Source: Paenarthrobacter histidinolovorans
GTDB lineage: Bacteria > Actinomycetota > Actinomycetes > Actinomycetales > Micrococcaceae
DNA: 64,000 nt
Reading direction: 5' to 3'
NCBI RefSeq assembly: GCF_014647595.1
Contig: NZ_BMPM01000003.1
Location: forward strand, 434,001-498,000
Shown one piece after another: positions 1 through 8,393 of the stretch (position 1 is the first letter of the stretch; each line of letters starts with the position of its first letter). The notes below the pieces were generated by a model. That model made no database searches, was not told where the DNA came from, and saw only the letters and a list, made by a program, of their open reading frames with translations. The position numbers were made by a program, and so were the translations under genes.

Positions 1-32
1 CGGCGCTCAGGTTGGCACCTGCGGCAATTCAC

Positions 33-401
33 CTATGCGGCCTCAAAGGCCTGCGTGATCCATTGCCGCACTTCGGCATCAACCATGGTGTGATCGTCAA
101 GTTCCACGTGATGCATCCACACGGAAGGAGCGGGGTGAACGATTTCTTTGAACCTGGGGGAGTCGAGTTCGAAAGGCAAAGCCAATGACAACACGGCCGG
201 CACCCTCGAATGAACATACTGTCCCGGCCGCCACAAGTAGGCGAAGCCACGGTGCCGCCGTAGGGCGATCTGGCTCTTCGAGACGCGGATGTGTACGTCG
301 CCGAGGCCACTGGCGATGGCAAGGACCGCCTCGCAAATGGCAAGACCTTGAGGAGATCCAGCAAAGAAGGAAACCACGTCCGGCGGTAAATCTGTGCTCA
401 T
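33..401 (-). CDS. DUF5655 domain protein
   Basis: Encodes about 122 aa and resembles the DUF5655 family, small proteins of unknown function found alone or fused to other domains. The sequence runs from a short polar N-terminus through a basic stretch around residues 35-50 to a Trp/His-rich C-terminal half. I chose the ATG at 401 because its first bases overlap the stop of the upstream permease (398) in an ATGA junction; an in-frame start at 443 would run further into that gene. It is the last visible gene of the long minus-strand run that begins at 10614. Function cannot be deduced. Confidence 0.75.
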   Translation of the reverse strand: MSTDLPPDVVSFFAGSPQGLAICEAVLAIASGLGDVHIRVSKSQIALRRHRGFAYLWRPGQYVHSRVPAVLSLALPFELDSPRFKEIVHPAPSVWMHHVELDDHTMVDAEVRQWITQAFEAA

Positions 402-1564
402 AGGGCCCTTTGGAGGCTGCGCCGCAGGAGCCACGCCCCGCATAAAAGGAGAAACGCGGCCATCACTGCAAGGACACCCAAAGAAGGCAGAATGTCAGTG
501 AAGGCAGCATCCCGACGTTGGATGGCCGCCAAAGCGTCATAGGCCCAGCGATGGGGAGTGAGCCACGAAAATGACTGCAGCGGTTCGGCGAAGAACTCCG
601 GTGGCACCATACAGCCTCCCAACCCAGCCAAAACGAGACCTGAGCCTATTCCGATACCTGTTGCCGCGCCGTCGTGATCCAAGAGCGAGCCGATAATCAT
701 GGCGCCTGCTGCGGCCACGGCGCTGAAGGCCACCAAGACCAGTGCGGTGAGCCATAAGTTGCCCCAATCGACGCCGAAGAGCAAGGCAGTGCCAACCAGG
801 ATGTACGCACCTTGCACCGATGCGATCCCAAACCTTCCCACTGCCTGGCCGGCGATCGTTTGACGGCTGGATACGGGTGCTGCCAAGGTGCGCGAGATGA
901 CACCGAAGCGGCGGGCCTGGATCAGCGTGGCGGATCCAGTCAAGGAGCTGAGGAAGATGAAAAGCAGCAGCTGCTGCACCGCTCCAAGATCGAAAACCCC
1001 AAGTCCACGGAATTCTTTTGCGGTGTTGTCGGTGTCAAGAATGTCTACCCGGGGTGCCTGGACAGCTTCCCGTGCGTGCGTCAAGGCGGACTTTGCGGCC
1101 TCTGCTGCCAGTCCGCCCTGTTCCAAGGCCGCGAGCTGGCTGTGTCGCATGCTGATGGCCTGCAGGGAACCCCTGACTTGCTGCAGGGCGGCTTGTGCGG
1201 ACGCCTGCGACGCTGTCAGAATCTCCAGCTCCGTCCGGCGTTCGTCGTTGAATGCGGTGGCGGCTTCGTTGCTGATAATGAGCCCGACGTCGGCCCTTCC
1301 GCGCCCCAGCTGTTCGCGCACCACTTGAGCGGTGCCGGACTCCACCTGCATGCCGTCGGCTTCCAATTGTTCTGTCAGAGCGGTTAGTAGCGCTGTTCCG
1401 GACCCTCCCGCCAAGGCCACCCGGGTTTCTGCGCTGCTGGAGCCGAACTGGGTGCCCAGCAACAGGATCAACAGGAGCGGGAAGATGAAGGCGAAGAAGA
1501 TATTGGAGCGGTCGCGCAGGAAACGCCGCACCTCGACGCCGGCGATGGCCAGGATCGCTTTCAC
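398..1564 (-). CDS. ABC-2 type transporter permease (exporter, second permease)
   Basis: About 388 aa with the ABC-2 (YhgE/DrrB-like) layout: one N-terminal membrane helix near residues 20-40, a soluble extracytoplasmic domain of about 150 residues, then five or six hydrophobic segments in the C-terminal half. The GTG at 1564 is preferred because it forms a GTGA overlap with the upstream permease stop and has a GGGGAG Shine-Dalgarno just upstream; the upstream ATG at 1627 would add 21 residues lacking membrane character. With the preceding permease and the ATPase at 2736..3692 it forms a three-gene exporter. Substrate unknown; relatives export drugs, lipids or polymers. Confidence 0.88.
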   Translation of the reverse strand: MKAILAIAGVEVRRFLRDRSNIFFAFIFPLLLILLLGTQFGSSSAETRVALAGGSGTALLTALTEQLEADGMQVESGTAQVVREQLGRGRADVGLIISNEAATAFNDERRTELEILTASQASAQAALQQVRGSLQAISMRHSQLAALEQGGLAAEAAKSALTHAREAVQAPRVDILDTDNTAKEFRGLGVFDLGAVQQLLLFIFLSSLTGSATLIQARRFGVISRTLAAPVSSRQTIAGQAVGRFGIASVQGAYILVGTALLFGVDWGNLWLTALVLVAFSAVAAAGAMIIGSLLDHDGAATGIGIGSGLVLAGLGGCMVPPEFFAEPLQSFSWLTPHRWAYDALAAIQRRDAAFTDILPSLGVLAVMAAFLLLCGAWLLRRSLQRAL

Positions 1565-2733
1565 GACCTGGCTCCCCGGTCCGGCAGGAAACGGGAGACA
1601 AGGACGCACACAACCGCGAATCCCCACATTGTTATCAGGGGCATGGCGATTTCTGCGATGCCGCCGCCACCGGCCGAGATTCCCAGGCCACGGATGAACG
1701 CTCCCACAGGGTTAAGGTCCATCAGCACGGCCATGAAACCTGACGCCTGGATGGGAAAGAAGGCACCTCCCGCTATACCCAACACCATGGCAACAATGGA
1801 TTGCGCCACATTGGCTTGTTCGGCTGTCCGAACCACCTTGGCCACAATAAAGGTCAAGCTGGTCGCCGCCGCCGCTGCCCCGAGGACCAACAAACCCACA
1901 ACGGACGGGGAACCGAAGTTAACGCCGAAGAGGAGCGTGCCGCTGGCAAGCAGCACCGCACTTGCGGCGACTCCCAAAGAAAAACCAACAGCCGCTTTGG
2001 CGGCGACAATGGTCCATTGCGGCACAGCGGTGGACCTGATCCGGCCGAGGGTTCCTTGTTCCTTCTCCGCCAACAGTCCAAGGACGCCGAACCCCACCGT
2101 GAACAAAAGAAACAACCCCGTTTGACCGGCCACCAAACCGGCTCGAAGCGACAACTGCCCAGCTGGCACGGTTCCTTCCGTGATATGGAGAATCGGTTCG
2201 CCGACCACCGCGATCCGCCCAATGCCTGCCGCCGCATCAGGGGGGACTCCACCCAGTTTTGCGGCCGCCTCCGTTACTGACGCAGCGGTGAACTGGTCTA
2301 CGATTCCGGTGACGATCGAGATCAGGACACTCGTCTCGAGGACGGACCCGCTGCCTTCGATAAGTTGGAGCGTGGACGGTTGCCCTGTAGCCAGGGCGGA
2401 ACTGAAGCCGGCCGGGATGACGATGCCCAAGGCGGCACCGGTAGTGCGGGTTTCGGAGCTCACGGCATCCGCTGGCACCTCACGGACAGTGACCTTCATG
2501 GCCTCGATCGAACCAAGCGAGTCCAGCAGCGCAGCTCCTAGCGGACCGGAGTCTTCTACGCTGGCTACGACCGTGGCTGGTTGCAGGTCGACGCTGCCGG
2601 TACCCAACCGGCCAAAAGCCAAGCTCAGCACGCCCATCAGCGCCAGGGGGACAATGAGCGAGAAGATGAGTACGGACTTATCCCTCAGGCGTTGCCGGAA
2701 ATCATTGCCGACCATGGTCCACAGTGCCCGCAC
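1561..2733 (-). CDS. ABC-2 type transporter permease (exporter, first permease)
   Basis: Encodes 390 aa starting with GTG two bases after the ATPase stop. A basic N-terminus (NDFRQRLRDKS) precedes the first helix at about residues 20-40; a large extracytoplasmic region follows and then a cluster of five to six helices from about residue 200 to the end. This is the same architecture as the next gene, so the two probably form a heterodimeric channel powered by the ATPase at 2736..3692. The pair resembles drug/antibiotic export systems, but no substrate can be assigned from sequence. Confidence 0.88.
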   Translation of the reverse strand: MRALWTMVGNDFRQRLRDKSVLIFSLIVPLALMGVLSLAFGRLGTGSVDLQPATVVASVEDSGPLGAALLDSLGSIEAMKVTVREVPADAVSSETRTTGAALGIVIPAGFSSALATGQPSTLQLIEGSGSVLETSVLISIVTGIVDQFTAASVTEAAAKLGGVPPDAAAGIGRIAVVGEPILHITEGTVPAGQLSLRAGLVAGQTGLFLLFTVGFGVLGLLAEKEQGTLGRIRSTAVPQWTIVAAKAAVGFSLGVAASAVLLASGTLLFGVNFGSPSVVGLLVLGAAAAATSLTFIVAKVVRTAEQANVAQSIVAMVLGIAGGAFFPIQASGFMAVLMDLNPVGAFIRGLGISAGGGGIAEIAMPLITMWGFAVVCVLVSRFLPDRGARS

Positions 2734-2735
2734 GG

Positions 2736-3692
2736 TCAGTCCCTGAGCGCTTTGCCGGTCAAGTGCAGGAACACTGATTCGAGGTCAGGACGCGTCACGG
2801 ATACTGAGGCCAGTGTCATCCCTGAGCGGACCGCGGTGCTCACAATGCCTGCGAGGAGAGCTGCACCGTCCGTAACGGTGAGTATCAACTCGGTTCCTCC
2901 TGAATCGGTGACGCGATGAACGCCGTCGAGCGACCTAAGTGCTTCAGCGGCCGCTGCGGACCGCCCGGCCCCCACCAGGCTGATCCGGTCCACGCCGCCG
3001 GTTAGCGTGATGAGCTCGTCCCTGGTTCCTTCGGCCTGGATCTGGCCTTGGTCAAGAATGGCAATCCGGTCACAGAGGCGCTCGGCCTCTTCCATGTAGT
3101 GGGTGGTGTACAGCACAGCGGTGCCCCCCGCCGAGAGGTCTCCCACCGCCTCAAGAATCGAGTTTCGGGACTGAGGGTCAACGCCCACAGTAGGTTCATC
3201 CAGGATCAACAGACCGGGGCGGTGCAGCAAACCTATGCCAATGTTTAGACGACGCTTCATGCCGCCCGAGTACTTTTTGGTTTGTTCACCAGCCCGCTCA
3301 GCCAGTCCGAGGAGTTCCAGAACCGCATTGACCCTGGAGGATAACTCCTTCCGGCCCAAACCTTGAAGCCGACCGAAGAAGTTCAGGTTCTCCCGGGCCG
3401 TCAGATCCGGATAGATGGCGAGCTCTTGTGGAACCAGGCCCAGATGACGTTTCACCGCAATGCCTGCCGGGTCCATCCGGATACCGGCCACATCCACGGA
3501 GCCGGAATCGGCGGGGATCAGACCGGCCACCATGTTGATGATGGTGGTCTTTCCGGCACCATTCGGACCAAGGAGACCGTAGGTCTCACCGGGACGGATA
3601 GCGAAAGAGACGTCGTCGACGGCGGTCAGCTCACCGAATCTCTTGACGAGCCGGTCCGCTGACAAGACAGTTCCTGTTCCAGGAGGTGCCAC
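2736..3692 (-). CDS. ABC transporter ATP-binding protein (drug/lipid exporter type)
   Basis: Cytoplasmic ATPase subunit of the exporter formed with the two downstream permeases. A Walker A motif (GPNGAGKTT), an ABC signature ([12 protein letters not shown]), Walker B ([13 protein letters not shown]) and the switch His ([10 protein letters not shown]) are all visible, followed by a C-terminal regulatory region typical of DrrA/CcmA-like proteins. I chose GTG 3692, 22 bases after the upstream stop; an ATG at 3740 lies inside the upstream gene and lacks a ribosome binding site. Length of about 318 aa fits the family. Confidence 0.9.
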   Translation of the reverse strand: MAPPGTGTVLSADRLVKRFGELTAVDDVSFAIRPGETYGLLGPNGAGKTTIINMVAGLIPADSGSVDVAGIRMDPAGIAVKRHLGLVPQELAIYPDLTARENLNFFGRLQGLGRKELSSRVNAVLELLGLAERAGEQTKKYSGGMKRRLNIGIGLLHRPGLLILDEPTVGVDPQSRNSILEAVGDLSAGGTAVLYTTHYMEEAERLCDRIAILDQGQIQAEGTRDELITLTGGVDRISLVGAGRSAAAAEALRSLDGVHRVTDSGGTELILTVTDGAALLAGIVSTAVRSGMTLASVSVTRPDLESVFLHLTGKALRD

Positions 3693-3714
3693 CGGATTCT
3701 CACGGCTGACCGGA

Positions 3715-4185
3715 CTACTCCAGGCCGGCCCGCGTTGCATCGTTGAGCGGAGTGCGCAGGGACATCGGCGCCGAGAGGTCGAATCGTCTCCCGGTTACTG
3801 AAGCCGGAACGATTCTGAAGAGGTGGTCCTGACCCACTCCCTGCCACGGGAAAAGGGCACGCCTGACCTCATCAAGTCGGGGGCCTTCAGACCCGGCGTC
3901 TTCAGCTGTGCCTTTGAGGACCACACTCCACGCAATCCCGAATTCTGCACTGACGGAGTCGGCCTCCATGGCCACTACGGGCTCATCCTCCATGGCCCAC
4001 TGTTTGGTCCCCGGCCCGGTCCTGAAAACCACTGTGTTGTTATCTACGGCGAAGTTCACGGGAAAGATATCCGGGTGACCATTGACGATCACAGAAAGCC
4101 GCCCGACGTTGGCCTCACCGAGGAGCCTCCAACAATCGTCCGATTCAAGTACTTCCGCCTCAGGCACTATGTTTTTGTCGGTCAT
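3715..4185 (-). CDS. Pyridoxamine 5'-phosphate oxidase-like split-barrel protein (copy 1)
   Basis: 156 aa, one of six paralogues in the island. The FMN-binding split barrel is recognised from the order: an N-terminal helix with CWRLLGEANVGRL, the strand motif HPDIFPVNF, FRTGPGTK, and AWSVVLKG. Relatives bind FMN, F420 or heme and act as redox enzymes or scavengers; cofactor and substrate here are unknown. It overlaps the upstream membrane-protein gene by 26 bp. A DosR-like palindrome at 4221..4234 lies 36 bp upstream, inside that gene, so it may also have its own promoter. Confidence 0.88.
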   Translation of the reverse strand: MTDKNIVPEAEVLESDDCWRLLGEANVGRLSVIVNGHPDIFPVNFAVDNNTVVFRTGPGTKQWAMEDEPVVAMEADSVSAEFGIAWSVVLKGTAEDAGSEGPRLDEVRRALFPWQGVGQDHLFRIVPASVTGRRFDLSAPMSLRTPLNDATRAGLE

Positions 4186-4672
4186 GGGGAGATCCTACGG
4201 CCGGTTCCCGGCCCCCAACAGGGCCCAAAGGCCCGAGTGATCCCAGAGCAGTACCTGCAGGCACCCGCGCGGCGACTCCCAGTAAGAGCAGGAGTAATCC
4301 CACTTCCGCCAACCCGGCTCCAAAGTAAACCGCTTGCAGTGCACTGAACGGAATCAGTGCCATTTGCACGAAGATCCAAACAAGGATGGAGTAGCCTGCC
4401 GCGGCAGCTGCCAAGGATGCGAAAGCACCCCGCCGAAGATGCAGGACGAAGGCCAGCCCATGCAGTCCTCCGACGACAACTGCCAACAGAAGACCCGGAA
4501 CCAGGTAGGTGCTGAAGGGCGATCCGCTCAGGTATTCCTCCGGGAGTTGAAGCTCGGGTGGAAAAGCGCTCCTGTCCACTCCCGGCCAGGATCCCACGGC
4601 CATGACCAGGCCGCCGGCAACTGATGTGACGGCAACCAGCCCCTGAACGATCAGAAGCATCACTCGAATCAT
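4160..4672 (-). CDS. Small four-helix membrane protein
   Basis: 170 aa with four predicted hydrophobic segments (about residues 5-28, 55-78, 84-110 and 115-140) and a Gly/Pro-rich cytoplasmic tail. I do not recognise the family. The start at 4672 has a strong GAGGAG Shine-Dalgarno. The last 26 bp overlap the next gene, and a candidate DosR-like operator sits in its 3' coding region. It lies between the P-type ATPase remnant and the PNPOx-like gene, so co-expression is likely, but no function is inferred. Confidence 0.7.
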   Translation of the reverse strand: MIRVMLLIVQGLVAVTSVAGGLVMAVGSWPGVDRSAFPPELQLPEEYLSGSPFSTYLVPGLLLAVVVGGLHGLAFVLHLRRGAFASLAAAAAGYSILVWIFVQMALIPFSALQAVYFGAGLAEVGLLLLLLGVAARVPAGTALGSLGPLGPVGGREPAVGSPHDRQKHSA

Positions 4673-4699
4673 CGTTCCTCCTCAATAGTGGTGTGTCGA

Positions 4700-5230
4700 C
4701 TAGATAATGGAGCGCCGAAAATGTTTGTCAGCGGCCACTGCAACGGACGCAACCAGACCCACACCCAGAATGCCGATCCACGCCTCGGGTGTAAGGGGCG
4801 CGGTGTGGAAAAGATAGTTCATGACCGGAACGTAGGTGATTGCTGCCTGCCCTGCGAGCTGGATCAGGACTCCAAATACCAACCAGCGGTTGCTGAAGGG
4901 CCGGAGTCTCCATACGGATTGGGTCAAAGACCGGCAGCTGAAGAGCAAAATCACGGAACTGTCGACGTACTCGCCCAGTAATACGGTTACGGTGGCTGCG
5001 GCAATCAGGACATAGATCAAGGGGTTGTTGAACTGACGGGCTGCTGAGCGCAGGAGGCTTTCGCGTTGGATACCAGGCAGTCGGTTGGGCCCATAAACCC
5101 CGGCGCGTTCGGACACTTCATTGGTAGTTAGCCCACGGGCTGCGTCGGCTTCGAGGAGCAGAACAACCTCGTGTGCCGGCAGGCCATGATGCGCCGCGTC
5201 CGTGGTGCCGTGGTTCAAAGCGCCTGCCAT
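4700..5230 (-). CDS. Internally deleted cation P-type ATPase (N- and C-terminal remnant)
   Basis: Only 176 aa where P2-type cation ATPases have about 850-900. Residues 1 to about 95 match the usual N-terminus and first two membrane helices (GLTTNEVSERAGVYGPNRLP, NNPLIYVLIAA, GEYVDSSVIL). From about residue 98 the protein jumps to the C-terminal membrane domain (CRSLTQSVWRL, FSNRWLVFGV, NYLFHTAPL). The actuator domain with TGES, the DKTG phosphorylation site and the nucleotide-binding domain are all missing, so it cannot pump. The deletion is in frame (junction near 4940-4950) and the ORF remains open in its operon. It may be a decaying gene or a small membrane protein with a new role. Confidence 0.85.
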   Translation of the reverse strand: MAGALNHGTTDAAHHGLPAHEVVLLLEADAARGLTTNEVSERAGVYGPNRLPGIQRESLLRSAARQFNNPLIYVLIAAATVTVLLGEYVDSSVILLFSCRSLTQSVWRLRPFSNRWLVFGVLIQLAGQAAITYVPVMNYLFHTAPLTPEAWIGILGVGLVASVAVAADKHFRRSII

Positions 5231-5233
5231 GCC

Positions 5234-6187
5234 CTAGCCAGCTAGCATGCGGTCGAGGGTCACCATGCGGTACCCGGCCATCTTGATCTCTTTGATGATG
5301 CCCGGCAACGCGTCAGCATCCAGGGTCGTGCCGTCTTCCGGATTGGAACCAATGTGCATCAGCACAATGGCACCGGGGCGTAGGCCGTCAACAACGCGCC
5401 GAAGGACCGTCTCCTGAGTAGCGCCACCGTTGGTTCCCTTCCAGCCGAGCGTGTCCACACTCCAGCGCACAGCAACATAGCCGAGCCTGTTGACGGTGGC
5501 GATGACCCGGGAATCCCGTTCGCCGAAGGGGAACCTGAAGAATGGCCGGGGATCGCCGCCGGCAGCGAGGACCGTCGCCTCAGCTCCGCGAATCTCCTCT
5601 GCGATCTGCGCATCCGTCAGCTCTGTGAAACCCTTATGACTCATGGAGTGGTTACCCAGCCGATGCCCTTCGGCGAGGATCCGGTCCACGCTCGCGCTGT
5701 TTGCCTGGGCCCAGTCCCCGGTGAGGAAGAACGTTGCCTTGACTTGCTCTGTTGAAAGGGTTGACAGAATGCTCGCCAAAGCCGCTGAGTTTGCCCCGGC
5801 GTCGAAGGTCAGCGCTACCTCGTTCCCCGCCCCCGGCAGTTCCTCAAGATCCCGTCCCAACAATGCCTCGGGCAGCGCTGCAACCGACGGTCCACCAGTT
5901 TCCGACTCACCAGGCTCAGGCCCAACGCTCGGCGATCCATCCGGCTCCGGTGAAACTGCCGACGCACTTGGTCCAGGTGAACGTGAATCCGTTGACGTTG
6001 TCGGCGTCATCATCGACGAGGCCGACGTTGTTGATACCGCTCCTGGTACCCCCTGTGGCTGCGTAGTGACCAAGAGTATGGCCCCTCCGGCCAGAATTAT
6101 CAGGGCGAGTAAAACCACGACGGCGACCACTCGCCGTCGTGCGCTTCTTTCCGACGCGGCGGCTGCTGCCGGCTCGGCGTCATTCAC
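5234..6187 (-). CDS. Membrane-anchored polysaccharide deacetylase (NodB domain)
   Basis: 317 aa. A basic cytoplasmic tail and one membrane helix (about residues 20-42) are followed by a Ser/Thr/Pro-rich linker to about residue 110 and then a NodB homology domain outside the cell. Catalytic motifs seen are TFDAGAN (usually TFDDG; the second Asp is Ala here), the metal-binding HSMSH, FRFPFGERD and LMHIGSN. Such enzymes remove N- or O-acetyl groups from peptidoglycan or other surface glycans. The Asp-to-Ala change is seen in some family members but could alter activity. Start is GTG in a GTGA overlap with the DUF4389 gene. Confidence 0.88.
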   Translation of the reverse strand: MNDAEPAAAAASERSARRRVVAVVVLLALIILAGGAILLVTTQPQGVPGAVSTTSASSMMTPTTSTDSRSPGPSASAVSPEPDGSPSVGPEPGESETGGPSVAALPEALLGRDLEELPGAGNEVALTFDAGANSAALASILSTLSTEQVKATFFLTGDWAQANSASVDRILAEGHRLGNHSMSHKGFTELTDAQIAEEIRGAEATVLAAGGDPRPFFRFPFGERDSRVIATVNRLGYVAVRWSVDTLGWKGTNGGATQETVLRRVVDGLRPGAIVLMHIGSNPEDGTTLDADALPGIIKEIKMAGYRMVTLDRMLAG

Positions 6188-7626
6188 GTCTGCCTGGCCG
6201 TCCCGTCAGTATGCGGGGGTTGCAGTGGCTCGGGATCGAAGGCGCCCTGATCCAGGCGGAACGGCGGATATTCGTCGCGGAGGAGGGCCCCGTAGATGAG
6301 CACTCGGTAGACCCAGCGATTGATGCCCATAATAAAGGCGAACAGGGGGCGCGGATAGCTGCCGGTGAACAAAAGGGTTAGCAGGGCGATGAGGACCAGC
6401 AGGCCCAGCAAGGACAGTCCTCCGCCGCGATCGTTGATCACACCGGCAGGTCCGTCCTGGGTTCTCCAAGCCCACGTCGCCGTTCCAGTGAACGCCCCCA
6501 CGATCAGCAGGTGCGGTATGAGCAGCAACCAGGACTTTATAAGAGCAAGGCCCCGGGAGAGGCGGGCCGGATAATCCACCTCCAGGTTCGCCGGGTAGTC
6601 CGTTCGGGAGAGACTGAACGGCGGATAGTGATCGGTCCCGCCTGCACCGTAGGTGTAGAAGGCCACGCGCCAAGTCCATCGGAGAACGCCCACATTGAAA
6701 TGGAACAGGGGAAGCGGGTAGCGCCCAGTGAAAAGGATGGCAAACCAGGCAATGATGCTGGTGACAGCGAACGCGAACCAGAGGAAAAACAGCACGAAGA
6801 AATGGGGGATGGCGAGGAACCACTTCACCAGCCACATCCACGGCGACAGAGCAGGGTCCAGCTGGCCGGTGAAATGAAGCGCCGAGCTCGTGGTGCCTGC
6901 CGATGCGCCGTGCCCTGCCGCAGATGTCGAAGGAAGCTGGCCGGAAGATCCTCCGCCGCGGCCCAGACCTACGGCGCCAAGCACCAACAGAGGAACGCCG
7001 ACGAGGATGGCCAGCACGCCGGCGGACAGCAGGCCCATTGCTGCCGGTTTGATGAGGTCGGAACGGAAACCGGCCTGCAGATCCGCGGAGACTCCGCTAC
7101 TGGCGTCAGTGTTCATCACCACCACCGTCCAATTGCCGGGCGCGATGTTCCAGGTGAGCTCTTGCTCACCCGGGCCGGAGGCTGATGCTGCCCAGAACTG
7201 CTGGGCACCGGGCGCTGCGGGGGTGGATGATCCCGGAACGTCCCTGTAAACCGGCCGGAAGGGTTGGAACTTCACTTCACGCAACTCGGTGTGGTGCACC
7301 CCGGCAAGGTACCCGTCCACTTCGTTTTGGGGTGCAATGCCGATGAACACTTCACGGCCGGCCTCCGTCGCAGTGGCCCTGAGCCTGAGGGTTCCGACGT
7401 CGAAGGGAAGCCTTTCGGGGGTGCCCTCGCCCACGGCATCGAGTTGGGGAGAGACCAACGCACGGGACGAAACCGTGTACCGCTCTGTCGGGGAGGTGAA
7501 GAAAGCTCCGTCATCCTGGGAAGAGGCGAACCATGCCCCCGCCGCACCCGCCGCTGCCATCGTGAAGCCGAGCAAAGAAAGCACTATACCGATTACAAGG
7601 AGGACGATATGACCTGGCTTTTTCAT
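6184..7626 (-). CDS. DUF4389 membrane protein (two DUF4389 repeats)
   Basis: About 480 aa from ATG 7626; the open frame extends upstream to 7986 but that part overlaps the permease gene and is not believable. A first helix (residues 8-32) precedes an extracytoplasmic domain of about 170 residues, a second helix near 200-225 and a Gly/Ser-rich linker. Two DUF4389 modules follow, each with helices ending in FTGRYPLPLF or FTGSYPRPLF and a Trp-rich segment. DUF4389 is of unknown function and common in actinobacteria. Position between an ABC-2 permease and a glycan deacetylase suggests an envelope role, which is inference. Confidence 0.85.
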   Translation of the reverse strand: MKKPGHIVLLVIGIVLSLLGFTMAAAGAAGAWFASSQDDGAFFTSPTERYTVSSRALVSPQLDAVGEGTPERLPFDVGTLRLRATATEAGREVFIGIAPQNEVDGYLAGVHHTELREVKFQPFRPVYRDVPGSSTPAAPGAQQFWAASASGPGEQELTWNIAPGNWTVVVMNTDASSGVSADLQAGFRSDLIKPAAMGLLSAGVLAILVGVPLLVLGAVGLGRGGGSSGQLPSTSAAGHGASAGTTSSALHFTGQLDPALSPWMWLVKWFLAIPHFFVLFFLWFAFAVTSIIAWFAILFTGRYPLPLFHFNVGVLRWTWRVAFYTYGAGGTDHYPPFSLSRTDYPANLEVDYPARLSRGLALIKSWLLLIPHLLIVGAFTGTATWAWRTQDGPAGVINDRGGGLSLLGLLVLIALLTLLFTGSYPRPLFAFIMGINRWVYRVLIYGALLRDEYPPFRLDQGAFDPEPLQPPHTDGTARQT

Positions 7627-7628
7627 GG

Positions 7629-8393
7629 CTACAGTTCTTTCCGGTTGAAGATCAGGGAAGCAACGCCGAGGGCCGCGGCAGCGGCAACAAGGCTTGTTAC
7701 TGACGGCCAAGCCGGAGAGACATGTTCCTGGCCAGCGGCAATCGCGGCTGCGATGCCTGGCACGCCTGACGGCCCGAACGTCGCGAGCGGGTCCCAGGCC
7801 GCGCCCACGGCCAGCAAAGCGTAGATCCCCAACCCTGTTCCAGCGGCCCCGGCGGCTGCCGGGATCAAAACCGAGAACAGCATGGTGTAGGACAGTGCCA
7901 GGAGGCCATGGATCAGGAGCAGGAACGCCGCGCCCCACAACTGCCCGGAAGGCGCGGTTCCGAAGGTCAAAAAGGTAACGAACCACGTGGTGAGGGTCCC
8001 CAGGGCAAACACCACCGTGATGAACATGGCATGGATGGATGCCTTCGCCGCTATGAAAGTGGCCCTTGAAACGGGTTTGCTGAGTACGAAGGCAGCGGTG
8101 CCGTCGCGGATCTCACTGGAAACCACTCCGCCGTACATGATGATGATGGTGAACAGGACGATTTGTGAGAGGTTCTTTATCCACTGCCCGTAAGCGTCAC
8201 TGAAGGTGGCATCCGGCAGCGCCAACGAACCGGGCGCAGACCCTGTCACGGAGCCTAAAAGCTCCGGAGTTATTTTTGCCAGGGGCGGCCCAACCACTGC
8301 GAAAAACATGACTATTGCGGGCAGCACCCAAATCCTCCACGTACGGAAGATTTCGTTGCCTTCCTTGGCTGCCAGAACTGTGAAAGTGCTCAC
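7629..8393 (-). CDS. ABC-2 family transporter permease
   Basis: 254 aa with six hydrophobic segments and the N-terminal cytoplasmic pattern AAKEGNEIFRTWRIW that is typical of ABC-2 permeases of the NosY/GldF kind. The GTG start overlaps the stop of the ATPase gene by four bases (GTGA), so the pair is translationally coupled. With the ATPase at 8390..9373 it forms a second ABC system in the run, possibly together with the DUF4389 protein. Substrate unknown. Confidence 0.88.
   Translation of the reverse strand: MSTFTVLAAKEGNEIFRTWRIWVLPAIVMFFAVVGPPLAKITPELLGSVTGSAPGSLALPDATFSDAYGQWIKNLSQIVLFTIIIMYGGVVSSEIRDGTAAFVLSKPVSRATFIAAKASIHAMFITVVFALGTLTTWFVTFLTFGTAPSGQLWGAAFLLLIHGLLALSYTMLFSVLIPAAAGAAGTGLGIYALLAVGAAWDPLATFGPSGVPGIAAAIAAGQEHVSPAWPSVTSLVAAAAALGVASLIFNRKEL

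Noticed and set aside
7627-7986. N-terminal extension of the DUF4389 gene
   Set aside because: The extra 120 codons are antisense-free but lie inside the in-phase permease gene and give no family sequence; the ATG at 7626 starts a clear membrane helix.
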